Shown here: positions 35,507-43,451 of the stretch, in pieces | Numbering within the stretch: position 1 is the first letter of the stretch | How the letters are laid out: each line of letters opens with the position of its first letter | Source of the DNA: Mesorhizobium sp. LHD-90 | Lineage (GTDB): Bacteria > Pseudomonadota > Alphaproteobacteria > Rhizobiales > Rhizobiaceae | NCBI RefSeq assembly: GCF_030929505.1 | Contig: NZ_JAVFVV010000005.1 | Span: 62,001-126,000 of the forward strand | Length of the DNA stretch: 64,000 bases | Reading direction: 5' to 3' | Made by a program: the position numbers and the translations under genes | Notes under the pieces: model-generated | Told to the model about the DNA's origin: nothing | Seen by the model: the letters and a program-made list of their open reading frames with translations, nothing else | Database searches by the model: none

Positions 35507-36769
35507 ATGATCAAGCCACAGGACGCGAACACGAAAATCCCGGCGCTCGACGTGCTCGTGGCAGGCGCGGGTTATGTCGGCCTTGCCGTGGCCGTATCCA
35601 TCCGCCAGGCGCGACCGAACCTGGCCGTGGCCGTCGTCGACGCCGCGCCGGCCGGCGCCTGGGAGCGCGACGGGCGCGCCTCGGCGATCGCGGCAGCCGC
35701 CTGCCGCATGCTCGGGCAACTCGGCTGCTGGGACGAGATCGAGCCCAGGGCGCAGCCGATCACCGACATGATCGTCACCGATTCGCGCACCGGCGATCCG
35801 GTACGGCCGGTGTTCCTGACCTTCGGCGGCGACGTTGGGACCGGGGAGCCCTTCGCTCACATGGTCTCCAACAAGGTGCTGAATGGCAGCCTGCGCCGCC
35901 GCGCCGCCGAACTCGGCATCGACATCATCGAGGGCGTCGCCGTCGAGGGGTTCGAGACCGGCTCCGGCATGGCGCTGGTGCACCTCGCCGACGGCGTGAC
36001 AATCCGCACCCGCCTGCTCGTCGCGGCCGACGGCGTGAAGTCGAGGCTGCGCGATATGGCCGGCATCAAGACCTTGCACTGGGATTATGGCCAGTCCGGC
36101 ATCGTCTGCACAGTCGGCCACGAGCGGCCGCATGGCGGCCGGGCGGAGGAGCATTTTCTGCCGGCGGGCCCCTTCGCCATCCTGCCGCTGCCGGCGGGTG
36201 ACGATGGCGGCAACCGTTCCTCCATCGTCTGGACCGAGCGAACCGACGCCGCCGAGCGGCTGGTCGCCTCCGACGAACTGGTGTTCGAGACCGAGCTGGA
36301 GTTGCGTTTCGGCCTGAAGCTCGGCGAGATCCGCGTCGAGGGCAAGCCTCGCGCCTGGCCGCTGGGCCTGACGCTTGCGCGCGACTTCGTGAAACCACGC
36401 TTCGCGCTGGCCGGCGACGCCGCCCACGGCATCCATCCGATCGCCGGCCAGGGGCTCAACCTCGGCTTCAAGGATGCCGCGGCACTGGCCGAAACGGTAG
36501 TCGAGGCCGACCGGCTCGGGCAGGATATCGGCGCGTTCGACGTTCTGGAGCGCTATCAGCAGTGGCGTCGCTTCGACACGGTGCAGATGGGCATCACCAC
36601 CGACGTGCTGAACCGCCTGTTCTCCAACGATTTCGCTCCGCTGCGCGCGGTGCGCGATATCGGCCTCGGCCTGGTCGACCGCATGCCGCGCCTGAAGGAC
36701 TATTTCATCCGCCAGGCGTCGGGCCTGACCGGCGGCACGCCGAGGCTTTTGCGCGGCGAGGGGATCTGA
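35507..36769 (+). CDS. UbiH/UbiF/COQ6-family FAD hydroxylase
   Basis: 420 residues. The FAD-binding motif is VLVAGAGYVGLAVAVSIR, the second motif DG is in LLVAADGVKSRLRDMAG, and the third is FALAGDAAHGIHPIAGQGLN with LGFKDAAALA. This class of flavoprotein hydroxylates the ubiquinone ring. The frame begins at 35456, but the ATG at 35507 starts close to the family's N terminus. It ends 12 bases from the convergent second RTX gene. Confidence 0.93.
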   Translation: MIKPQDANTKIPALDVLVAGAGYVGLAVAVSIRQARPNLAVAVVDAAPAGAWERDGRASAIAAAACRMLGQLGCWDEIEPRAQPITDMIVTDSRTGDPVRPVFLTFGGDVGTGEPFAHMVSNKVLNGSLRRRAAELGIDIIEGVAVEGFETGSGMALVHLADGVTIRTRLLVAADGVKSRLRDMAGIKTLHWDYGQSGIVCTVGHERPHGGRAEEHFLPAGPFAILPLPAGDDGGNRSSIVWTERTDAAERLVASDELVFETELELRFGLKLGEIRVEGKPRAWPLGLTLARDFVKPRFALAGDAAHGIHPIAGQGLNLGFKDAAALAETVVEADRLGQDIGAFDVLERYQQWRRFDTVQMGITTDVLNRLFSNDFAPLRAVRDIGLGLVDRMPRLKDYFIRQASGLTGGTPRLLRGEGI

Positions 36770-36781
36770 CCGGAGGCCGCG

Positions 36782-38965
36782 TCAGACGACGAAGAAATCG
36801 CTGAAGGCGACGGGAAGGCCCGGCGACACGGCGGCGAATTCGACCGCAAGTGCCGCGCCGTTGCCGTCCGCATCGAACAGCAATCGTCCGTTGGCCGAAT
36901 CATAGATAACGCGGTGACCGGCCGTCGTCGCAGCCGTGCCCCCGAAAAAGGCGGCTGCCGAAAGCGCGCCCGGTGCCATACCTGCAAACACCGCATTATC
37001 GAGATGGATGAAGTCCTCTCCGCTGACAAAATCGGCAAGCGTGTCCACATTGTTCGGCCCGAGCGGCGTGTCGTAGACGAAAGTGTCGGCCCCGCCGAGC
37101 CCGAAAAGCGTGTCGTTGCCGCTGCCACCGTTGATGACGTTGTTGCCGGCGTTGCCGTAGACGGTCTGCCCGAACTCATTCCCTGTCAGGTTGATCGGCG
37201 ACAGCCCTCCAAAATTCGTGGTGCGCAAGCTTTCAATCTCGGCGCCCGTAGTCAGGACGTAGCTCGTCCGGACAGCGACGATATCCAAGGCGCCCTCGTT
37301 GACTGCCTCGACGATGATGTCGGCGTCCGAATTGACGATATAGACGTCGTTACCCCCGTGACCGATCATCCGGTCACCGCCGCCGCCGCCGTCGATCCAA
37401 TTCCTTCCGGCATTGCCATGGATTACCTGGGAGAAGGCGTTGCCCGTCAGGTCGATGGCCGTCAGTCCGCCGACGTTGGTGGTGGTGAACTTCTCGATCT
37501 CGGCGCCGGCCGCGAGACGGTAGTCCGTTCCGGTTGCGACCCAGTCATTCGATCCGTGCCCTGGCAGTTCGACAACTACATCCCCCGCCTCGTAGACGTA
37601 GTAGATATCGTTGCCGGCATCTCCTTCCATCCGATCGATGCCGCGGCCACCATGCAGCACGTCGTTTCCAGCCCCGCCATACAACGTATCGTTGCCGCCG
37701 AGCCCGTGGATCGTCGCCCCCTCGACACGCGCAGTAAGGGCGTCGTCGCCGACGGTTCCGGTGATCGGGCTGTCGCGCGGGTCCCAGATGGTGGTGAAGA
37801 CGTCCGAGTCCCCACCACCCTCGTCCCTGACGAACGAGATGAGCAGGCGGCCGTCGCCGAGCACTGTGATCTGCGGCGACGACAAGGTGCCAGCGATGTC
37901 GGCCACGATGAATTCCCGGCCTCTGGCGAAGGCCTCGTCGTCATCGTAGAACCGCTGCCCGCGGATCGCCCCTGTTTCGTTCTCGTGCCAGACGACGACG
38001 AAGCCGCCGTCCGGCGTCCCCACGATCGCAGGCTCCGTCACGCCGTCGACCGTAGTGGCGAAGGTCATGCTGTCGGTATCGGCAACCAGGCTTCCATCGG
38101 CTTCGTAGGTCTTGACCAGGATGCCGGGCCGGTTGCCATCCACGTTCTCCTTCTGGAAGGCAACGGCGAAGCGGCCGCCGGTGAGCGCGGCCACCTTTAC
38201 CGGGCCGAAATCGTCCGCGCTGTCGGAATCGATCAGGAAGTCGGTGACGAGGGTTGCGGTCGGCGTGCGTATCTGCGCGCGGACCTGGGTCGCCCCGCCA
38301 GCGGCCTCGACCTCGTAGACCACCACGAAATTGCCATTCTCCAGCGTGGTCGTCTCCGGATCGCGTCCGGTTCCGGCCGTGCCTTCGACGGTGAAGGCGG
38401 TTCCGATCACGCCGCCCGAGACGATGTGGCCGACGATGTCCTCGTCGACGCCGTCCGACTGCTGGTAGACGACGGCATAGCCGCCGGACACGGCGGTGAG
38501 CGAAGGCCTCGTGTCGTCGACGAAATCGGGGCCGCCGGGGAACTGTCGGAAATCGTCATCAGACACCTTGACGCCATCGGCATCGAAGATCTCGACGATG
38601 ATGTTTTCTCCATCTTCGAGAAGCGGATCGCCAAGGCTCTTCATTGCCACCGCAAAGCCGCCTCCTGGCAACGCGACGATATCCGGCTGGCTCTGGTCGT
38701 AGTCGGCATAGACCACGTTGACGACGAACTCGCTGCCGACCTTCGCACCGGTCGCGTCGAAGACCTGGCCGACGATGTCCTTGGGGCCGAGCCCGAAGCC
38801 GAACGTGTTGGTGTCGTCCTCCCAGATGACGACGAAGCGCCCGCCTCCGATGGCGGCGACTTGCGCGTTGCCCTGGCCCGACAGCAGCCCCGCGAATGGA
38901 TCGTTGATTGTATCGGTGGTATTCGCCTGGACAGCGCCGCCCCAAAGCGTCGGAGTGTTTGGCAT
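36782..38965 (-). CDS. RTX protein with N-terminal beta-propeller-like repeats (second of three)
   Basis: 727 residues from the ATG at 38965 (AAGGGGGC upstream). Residues 1-390 consist of about seven blade-like units of GGGFVVVWxD...G..VGxFDA type (GGRFVVIWEDDTN, GGGFAVAMKSLGD, GGFVVVWHENETG). Residues 400-640 have RTX nonapeptides (LGGNDTLYGGAGNDVLHGG) and two long modules sharing LAAGAEIEKFTTTNVGGL, DLTGNAFSQVIHGNAG. The last 85 residues are the type I secretion module ending DFFVV. It is probably a secreted, Ca2+-bound surface protein. No enzyme motif is seen and no exporter gene is nearby. Confidence 0.88.
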   Translation of the reverse strand: MPNTPTLWGGAVQANTTDTINDPFAGLLSGQGNAQVAAIGGGRFVVIWEDDTNTFGFGLGPKDIVGQVFDATGAKVGSEFVVNVVYADYDQSQPDIVALPGGGFAVAMKSLGDPLLEDGENIIVEIFDADGVKVSDDDFRQFPGGPDFVDDTRPSLTAVSGGYAVVYQQSDGVDEDIVGHIVSGGVIGTAFTVEGTAGTGRDPETTTLENGNFVVVYEVEAAGGATQVRAQIRTPTATLVTDFLIDSDSADDFGPVKVAALTGGRFAVAFQKENVDGNRPGILVKTYEADGSLVADTDSMTFATTVDGVTEPAIVGTPDGGFVVVWHENETGAIRGQRFYDDDEAFARGREFIVADIAGTLSSPQITVLGDGRLLISFVRDEGGGDSDVFTTIWDPRDSPITGTVGDDALTARVEGATIHGLGGNDTLYGGAGNDVLHGGRGIDRMEGDAGNDIYYVYEAGDVVVELPGHGSNDWVATGTDYRLAAGAEIEKFTTTNVGGLTAIDLTGNAFSQVIHGNAGRNWIDGGGGGDRMIGHGGNDVYIVNSDADIIVEAVNEGALDIVAVRTSYVLTTGAEIESLRTTNFGGLSPINLTGNEFGQTVYGNAGNNVINGGSGNDTLFGLGGADTFVYDTPLGPNNVDTLADFVSGEDFIHLDNAVFAGMAPGALSAAAFFGGTAATTAGHRVIYDSANGRLLFDADGNGAALAVEFAAVSPGLPVAFSDFFVV

Positions 38966-39147
38966 CCCAAGCCCCCTTGAAACAACCCCGCCGATTTCAG
39001 CAGGCACACCCAAGTCCGGAGACTATTTCAACTTGGGATAGTCTGCAAGCCAGTCGGCTCCGCGTCGACCCATCCAGGGCATCGGCAGGCAAGATCGGGT
39101 CGCTGCAACTTATGATTGCCTGATGGCGCGGCTGCTTGTCCGCCGCC

Positions 39148-39292
39148 GTGAGGCTCGAATCCGTTCACGCCTTCTTCACCGAAGAAGCTCCGGCCATCGC
39201 AGTTATCGTCACAGAAAAGATACGGCGCGGTGCAACTGACGGCCGAAGCGCCTGGTATCGAACTGGCGCGGCTGGACGACCGGAAATTCTAG
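39148..39292 (+). pseudogene. decayed copy of the ybaK-like gene
   Basis: It is a degenerate, deleted copy of the gene at 39863. The opening RLESVHAFFTEEAPAIAVIV matches the intact SLESVRAFFAEKAPDIDVIV. After a small frame change it resumes as VQLTAEAPGIELARLDDRKF then TAG, joining regions that in the intact gene are about 25 residues apart. The deletion, frameshift and stop make it nonfunctional. The rest of the 39014-39343 gap shows nothing more. Confidence 0.85.
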
Positions 39293-39343
39293 TGCCAGCT
39301 CGGCGGTACGCTGAGGCTGCCGCGCGGAAAAGGGGTTGGATCG

Positions 39344-39721
39344 TCAACCCGTCGGCTGTTCCAGGTCGGGATCGCCATGAAATGAGATGCCGCGCACCTC
39401 GATGAAGCCGGTTTTGGCCATCGGGCTCATGCTGGCCAGTTCGACGGCCTCGTCCATGCTTTCGGCCTCGATCAGGACGAAACCGATCAGTTGCTCCTTG
39501 GTTTCGGCGAACGGCCCATCGACGATGTGACGTTTTTTCGCCCGCACGCGAACGGTCTTCGCGCTGTGCGGGCGTTTGAGCGGCCGCGCCATGGCGATCT
39601 TGCCCTCACTTCCCAATCGCTCGTCATAGGCTCGCGCCTCGCGCTGCATCGTCTCGATCTCGGACGCCGACATGCGCTGGAAGATTCTTTCGTCATGATA
39701 GATCAGGCAGATGTACTGCAT
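39344..39721 (-). CDS. YciI/DGPF-domain protein (first copy)
   Basis: 125 residues. It begins MQYICLIYHDERIF and contains the DGPF signature in HIVDGPFAETKEQLIGFVLI, followed by the acidic EAESMDEAVELA. The YciI-like dimeric alpha/beta-barrel fold has an unknown enzymatic role; some members are linked to ECF sigma factors, none of which is present here. It is a paralogue of the gene at 40387, and together with the two ybaK copies shows a block duplication. Confidence 0.88.
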   Translation of the reverse strand: MQYICLIYHDERIFQRMSASEIETMQREARAYDERLGSEGKIAMARPLKRPHSAKTVRVRAKKRHIVDGPFAETKEQLIGFVLIEAESMDEAVELASMSPMAKTGFIEVRGISFHGDPDLEQPTG

Positions 39722-39862
39722 CTTTCACTCCCTTCTGGCGGCTACCCCTGAGACGGATCAAGGACGCACGCACCACGTTCCTGCCGACATTTCGTCTGGA
39801 CCATAGCAGCGGCCGGCGCGGGCAGATTGTCAGCCGGGTCGGTGATCTGTAGTCGTGCTCGC

Positions 39863-40321
39863 ATGTCGCTCGAATCCGTCCGCGCCTTCTTCGCCGAAAA
39901 AGCCCCCGACATCGACGTCATCGTCACGGACGCCAGTTCCGCCACGGTGCAACTTGCAGCCGACGCGCATGGCGTCGAGCCGGCGCAGATCGCCAAGACC
40001 ATCTGCCTGCGCGTCGGAGACCAGGTGATGCTGGTCGTCGCCGGCGGGCTAGCGCGGCTGGACAACCGCAAATTCAAGGACCGGTTCGGCGGCAAGCCGC
40101 GCATGCTGGGCGCCGAGGAAGTCGTGGCAGTCACCAGCCATCCGGTCGGCGGCGTCTGCCCCTTCGGCCTGCCGGCGCCGCTGCCGGTTTATTGCGACGC
40201 CTCGCTGAAAAGTTTCGGCGAGGTCGTTCCGGCGGCGGGCGCCACCAACGCCGCGGTCAGGCTTGCACCGGAGCGCATGGTTGCGCTGGTCGCCGGCGAA
40301 TGGGTCGATGTCTGCCAATAG
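39863..40321 (+). CDS. YbaK/EbsC-family aminoacyl-tRNA deacylase-like protein
   Basis: 152 residues from the ATG at 39863. The fold of the YbaK/ProX editing domain is seen in QLAADAHGVEPAQIAKTI, VMLVVAGGLARLDNRKFK and TSHPVGGVCPFGLP, the last holding the conserved Gly/Pro loop. Members hydrolyse mischarged aminoacyl-tRNAs or act as unknown single-domain deacylases; the key Lys would be in IAKTICLRV. The decayed copy is at 39148. Confidence 0.9.
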   Translation: MSLESVRAFFAEKAPDIDVIVTDASSATVQLAADAHGVEPAQIAKTICLRVGDQVMLVVAGGLARLDNRKFKDRFGGKPRMLGAEEVVAVTSHPVGGVCPFGLPAPLPVYCDASLKSFGEVVPAAGATNAAVRLAPERMVALVAGEWVDVCQ

Positions 40322-40386
40322 ACTCGGTGCGAGGAAATCGGGACCGTTTGACCCCGACTGCCGGTTTTTCCCCGATTTTCCCAGCC

Positions 40387-40743
40387 TCACGGCTCCGGAA
40401 TGTCGTAGATTGCCCTGACCTCGACCGTACCCATTTCGGCCACCGGGATGTCGGCGGCGATTTCCAACGCCTCATCGAGATCTTTCGCCTCGATCAGGAT
40501 GAAACCGAGCAGTTGCTCCTTGGTTTCGGCGAACGGACCGTCGGTGACCAGCGTCCTGCCCTTGCGCCGGCGCACGCTTTTGGCGGTCCTGACCGACTGC
40601 AACGCTTCGGCGGCGATGAACCGGCCGCTGACCTGCAAGGAACGGTCGTAGGCGAGCGAGGATGCGTCGAGCTTTTCCCGGCCCTGCGGCGTCAGCGCAT
40701 GCAGGTCCTTCTCCTGGCCATAGACCAGGCACATGTATTTCAT
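40387..40743 (-). CDS. YciI/DGPF-domain protein (second copy)
   Basis: 118 residues. The signature TLVTDGPFAETKEQLLGFIL is nearly identical in pattern to that of the copy at 39344, and the N-terminal MKYMCLVYGQEKDL is typical of the family. Its ATG overlaps the stop of the preceding 72-residue gene (ATGA at 40740-40743), so the two are read together. Function is unknown. Confidence 0.9.
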   Translation of the reverse strand: MKYMCLVYGQEKDLHALTPQGREKLDASSLAYDRSLQVSGRFIAAEALQSVRTAKSVRRRKGRTLVTDGPFAETKEQLLGFILIEAKDLDEALEIAADIPVAEMGTVEVRAIYDIPEP

Positions 40744-40958
40744 CGCACGTCTCCCTGTTGCCGGGCATCATAGGCGGCAAGCCTCGCGGCTTCATCGCCT
40801 GTTTGCTGCGCCCCGAACTCGAGCGCGCCGACGACAGCAGTGATCAGGCAAATCGCCATCGCCAGCCGGAACATCCCGGCGGGCCTTGGACGAAGCCGGT
40901 CTTCGGCCAGACCGGCATGGGACGACTCTTTCGGAAAGGCATCGAAAAGCAAGCTCAT
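40740..40958 (-). CDS. small single-helix membrane protein
   Basis: 72 residues, MSLLFDAFPKESSH at the start. One membrane helix (about 30-48, FRLAMAICLITAVVGALEF) divides a polar N terminus from a charged C-terminal tail (QQTGDEAARLAAYDARQQ). GGAGGC is placed seven bases before the ATG. Coupling to the YciI-like gene by four-base overlap supports real translation. No family is recognised. Confidence 0.65.
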   Translation of the reverse strand: MSLLFDAFPKESSHAGLAEDRLRPRPAGMFRLAMAICLITAVVGALEFGAQQTGDEAARLAAYDARQQGDVR

Positions 40959-41168
40959 GATAGGCCTCCGTTCAGCCGCATCGGCGCGGTCGCACGCAGG
41001 ACGGATGCCGGTTCGGCAAGCCGACATTTTCGCACGCGGATTTTTTTCACGGCCGAGTTCCGTGCCCGGCGTGCTTTTCAGCAGCGCGGCGCTGGCGCCG
41101 TCACGGACGCGCGCTATAGTTTCCGCCGAAGCCGCAACGGCTCGCAAGCGCAACCCAAGGAGACCATC

Positions 41169-41585
41169 ATGGACCGTCACGCCACCGCCGTCTGGAAAGG
41201 CACACTGAAAGAAGGTTCGGGCACGCTCGACGCCCAGAGCGGAGCGCTGAAGGCATTGCCCTATTCGTTCAAGGGCCGCTTCGAGGACGAGAGCGGCAAG
41301 TCGGGCACCAATCCGGAGGAACTGCTGGCGGCCGCCCATGCCGGCTGCTTCGCCATGCAGCTTTCGCATTTCCTTGCCGAGAACGGCACGCCGGCCGAAA
41401 AGCTCGACGCCAAGGCGGTGGTGACGCTGGTGCCGGGAACCGGCAGCGCCATCACGCTGACCGGCTCGGTGCCGGGCATCAGCGCGGAAAAGTTCAAGGA
41501 ACTGGCCGACAAGGCCAAGGCCGAATGCCCGGTGTCGCGCGCGCTGGGCGCAATCAACGTGTCGCTCGACGCAAAACTGGCCTAG
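41169..41585 (+). CDS. osmC: OsmC-family peroxiredoxin
   Basis: 138 residues. Two redox cysteines are placed as in the family: AAHAGCFAMQLSHFL near residue 61 and AECPVSRALGAI near 122. It reduces organic peroxides in the cytosol with help of dihydrolipoamide-type donors; the length and motifs favour OsmC over Ohr, and AAGGAGA precedes the ATG. Its stop overlaps the stop of the convergent yceH-like gene by four bases. Confidence 0.92.
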   Translation: MDRHATAVWKGTLKEGSGTLDAQSGALKALPYSFKGRFEDESGKSGTNPEELLAAAHAGCFAMQLSHFLAENGTPAEKLDAKAVVTLVPGTGSAITLTGSVPGISAEKFKELADKAKAECPVSRALGAINVSLDAKLA

Positions 41586-42220
41586 GCGCCCACGGCCTCT
41601 AGCCTGGCCTTCAGCGCGGCGATCTCTTCCTCCAGCTGGCGAACGCGGTCTTCCAGTTCGCTCAGCGCGGAGCCGGCGGGAGCGGCGCCGCGGGCCGCCG
41701 GCGTGGGGATCGATGACACATCGACATCACCGGCCAAAAGATGCGCAAAACGGTCCTCGCGCTGGCCGGGCGCGCGTCCGATCTCCTTCACCAGCGGCGG
41801 ACGGCGGCCGATCAGCATGTCGAGTTCGGTACGCACGGCGTCGGCAGAGCTGAAGTTGGCCATGCGGTCGGTGCGGGTCTGCAATTCGTTCAGCGTCTGC
41901 GGACCGCGCAGCAGGAGCATGGCGACCAGCGCGCTCTGTGGCGTGGTTAGGCTGAATTTCCGCGACGCCGTCTGCTCGTAGCGGTCAACGCGCGACGCCA
42001 TCATCCGCCGCGCCAGGCCCTTCTCCTCGAGCGACTTGAGCGTGCGGTTGATGTCGACAGGCTCCAACGCCATCACCGGCTCGCGCGAGGTTTTCTGGTT
42101 GGTCGCCGACTGCAACGCGTTGAGCGTCATCGGATAGACGTCCGGCGTCAGAAGCTGCTTTTCCATCAGGCAGCCCAACACGCGGACTTCGAGAGCGTTA
42201 AGGATGGGAAGGTCGCTGCT
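41582..42220 (-). CDS. YceH family protein (DUF480)
   Basis: 212 residues from the ATG at 42220. It has tandem winged-helix-like domains: ALEVRVLGCLMEKQLLTPDVYPM in the first and LVAMLLLRGPQTLNELQTR in the second, followed by a C-terminal coiled coil (LSELEDRVRQLEEEIAALKARL). The family is widespread and has no settled role. It lies downstream of sdhB on the same strand with a 60-bp gap. Confidence 0.92.
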   Translation of the reverse strand, partial: SSDLPILNALEVRVLGCLMEKQLLTPDVYPMTLNALQSATNQKTSREPVMALEPVDINRTLKSLEEKGLARRMMASRVDRYEQTASRKFSLTTPQSALVAMLLLRGPQTLNELQTRTDRMANFSSADAVRTELDMLIGRRPPLVKEIGRAPGQREDRFAHLLAGDVDVSSIPTPAARGAAPAGSALSELEDRVRQLEEEIAALKARLEAVGA

Positions 42221-42280
42221 CATGCCGTCGCTTCTCGCAAATGAGCGCCGGCGCGGCAAGGGGCACGCGGCGGCGCAGCC

Positions 42281-43060
42281 TCAGACCCGCCTCTCCACCA
42301 TCATCTTCTTGATCTCGGCGATCGCCTTGGCCGGATTGAGACCCTTTGGACAGGTCTGCGTGCAGTTCATGATGGTGTGGCAGCGATAGAGCCGGAACGG
42401 GTCCTCCAGATTGTCGAGCCGCTCGCCCTTGGCCTCGTCGCGCGAATCGATCAGCCAGCGATAGGCCTGCAAGAGCACGGCCGGACCGAGATAGCGCTCG
42501 CCGTTCCACCAGTAGCTCGGGCAGGAGGTCGAGCAGCAGAAGCACAGGATGCACTCGTAGAGCCCATCGAGCTTTTGTCGGTCCTCGTGGCTCTGCAGCC
42601 ATTCCTTGGCCGGCTCCGGCGAGGCGGTCTTCAGCCACGGTTCGATCGAGGTGAGCTGGGCGTAGGGCACTGTTAGGTCCGGCACGAGGTCCTTGACCAC
42701 CGGCATATGCGGCAGCGGATAGACTTTCACCGCGCCGGAAATGTCGTCCATGCCCTTGGTGCAGGCCAGCGTGTTGGCGCCGTCGATGTTCATGGCGCAG
42801 GAGCCGCAGATGCCTTCGCGGCAGGAGCGGCGCAGCGTCAGCGTCGGATCGACCTTGTTCTTGATCCAGAGCAGCGCGTCGAGCACCATCGGCCCGCAAT
42901 CGTCGAGATCGACGAAATAGGTGTCGACGCGCGGATTCTCGTCGTCGTCCGGCGACCAGCGGTAGATCTTGTACTCGCGCAGGCTGGTCGCGCCTTCAGG
43001 CTTCGGCCAGGTCTTGCCGGCATTGATCTTCGAATTTTTGGGGAGGGTGAGTTCGACCAT
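42281..43060 (-). CDS. sdhB: succinate dehydrogenase iron-sulfur subunit
   Basis: 259 residues. The plant-type 2Fe-2S ligands are in [16 protein letters not shown], and the bacterial-type 4Fe-4S and 3Fe-4S ligands are in [16 protein letters not shown] and [17 protein letters not shown]. It carries electrons from the flavin subunit to ubiquinone in complex II. It is the last sdh gene, but here it follows a vapD gene (six bases between vapD stop and sdhB ATG) instead of sdhA directly. Confidence 0.97.
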   Translation of the reverse strand: MVELTLPKNSKINAGKTWPKPEGATSLREYKIYRWSPDDDENPRVDTYFVDLDDCGPMVLDALLWIKNKVDPTLTLRRSCREGICGSCAMNIDGANTLACTKGMDDISGAVKVYPLPHMPVVKDLVPDLTVPYAQLTSIEPWLKTASPEPAKEWLQSHEDRQKLDGLYECILCFCCSTSCPSYWWNGERYLGPAVLLQAYRWLIDSRDEAKGERLDNLEDPFRLYRCHTIMNCTQTCPKGLNPAKAIAEIKKMMVERRV

Positions 43061-43066
43061 GTCTGG

Positions 43067-43366
43067 CTATCCTTGCGCGGCAAGTTCGATCGCCGGACCG
43101 AGATCGTTGTTCTCCTCGATCCGCAGCATTCTCATGTCTCGCACGGACGCACGAAACCACGGAAACTTCCGGGTCAGATCCTGAGCGGCCAGAACGCAGG
43201 TGATCGCATTTACGCTCTCGTCGCCGAAGTAGACGCTACCTTGTTGCCAATCGAAGCCATGTTTCCGAAGTGCGTTGCGGATATCCGTATAGGCGTTGCG
43301 CCAAGAGCCGCTTCCATAGCTCGCTTCAAGCGTCTGTGTATCGAGATCAAAGGTGATCGCGTACAT
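43067..43366 (-). CDS. vapD: VapD-family protein inserted in the sdh operon
   Basis: 99 residues from MYAITFDLDTQTLEASY; the frame opens 42 bases earlier. The pattern AITFDLDTQ, WRNAYTDIRNALRKHGFDWQ, QGSVYFGDE and FPWFRASVRDMRMLRIEENN matches VapD proteins, which share the ferredoxin-like fold of Cas2 and include mRNA-cleaving ribonucleases. It sits between sdhA (85 bases from the sdhA stop) and sdhB. No antitoxin-like gene is adjacent; it may be a solitary toxin-like nuclease. Confidence 0.88.
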   Translation of the reverse strand: MYAITFDLDTQTLEASYGSGSWRNAYTDIRNALRKHGFDWQQGSVYFGDESVNAITCVLAAQDLTRKFPWFRASVRDMRMLRIEENNDLGPAIELAAQG

Positions 43367-43451
43367 TCTTCCGCTCCTCGGGCGGTTGTGACCCATCATC
43401 ACATTCATGGCGAAAGCCCTTTCATCGCCACTCTCGCAATTTACCCATCGC

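Noticed and set aside
36914-38980. Long plus-strand frame opposite the second RTX gene
   Set aside because: It is the antisense shadow of RTX repeats; it has no recognisable domain.
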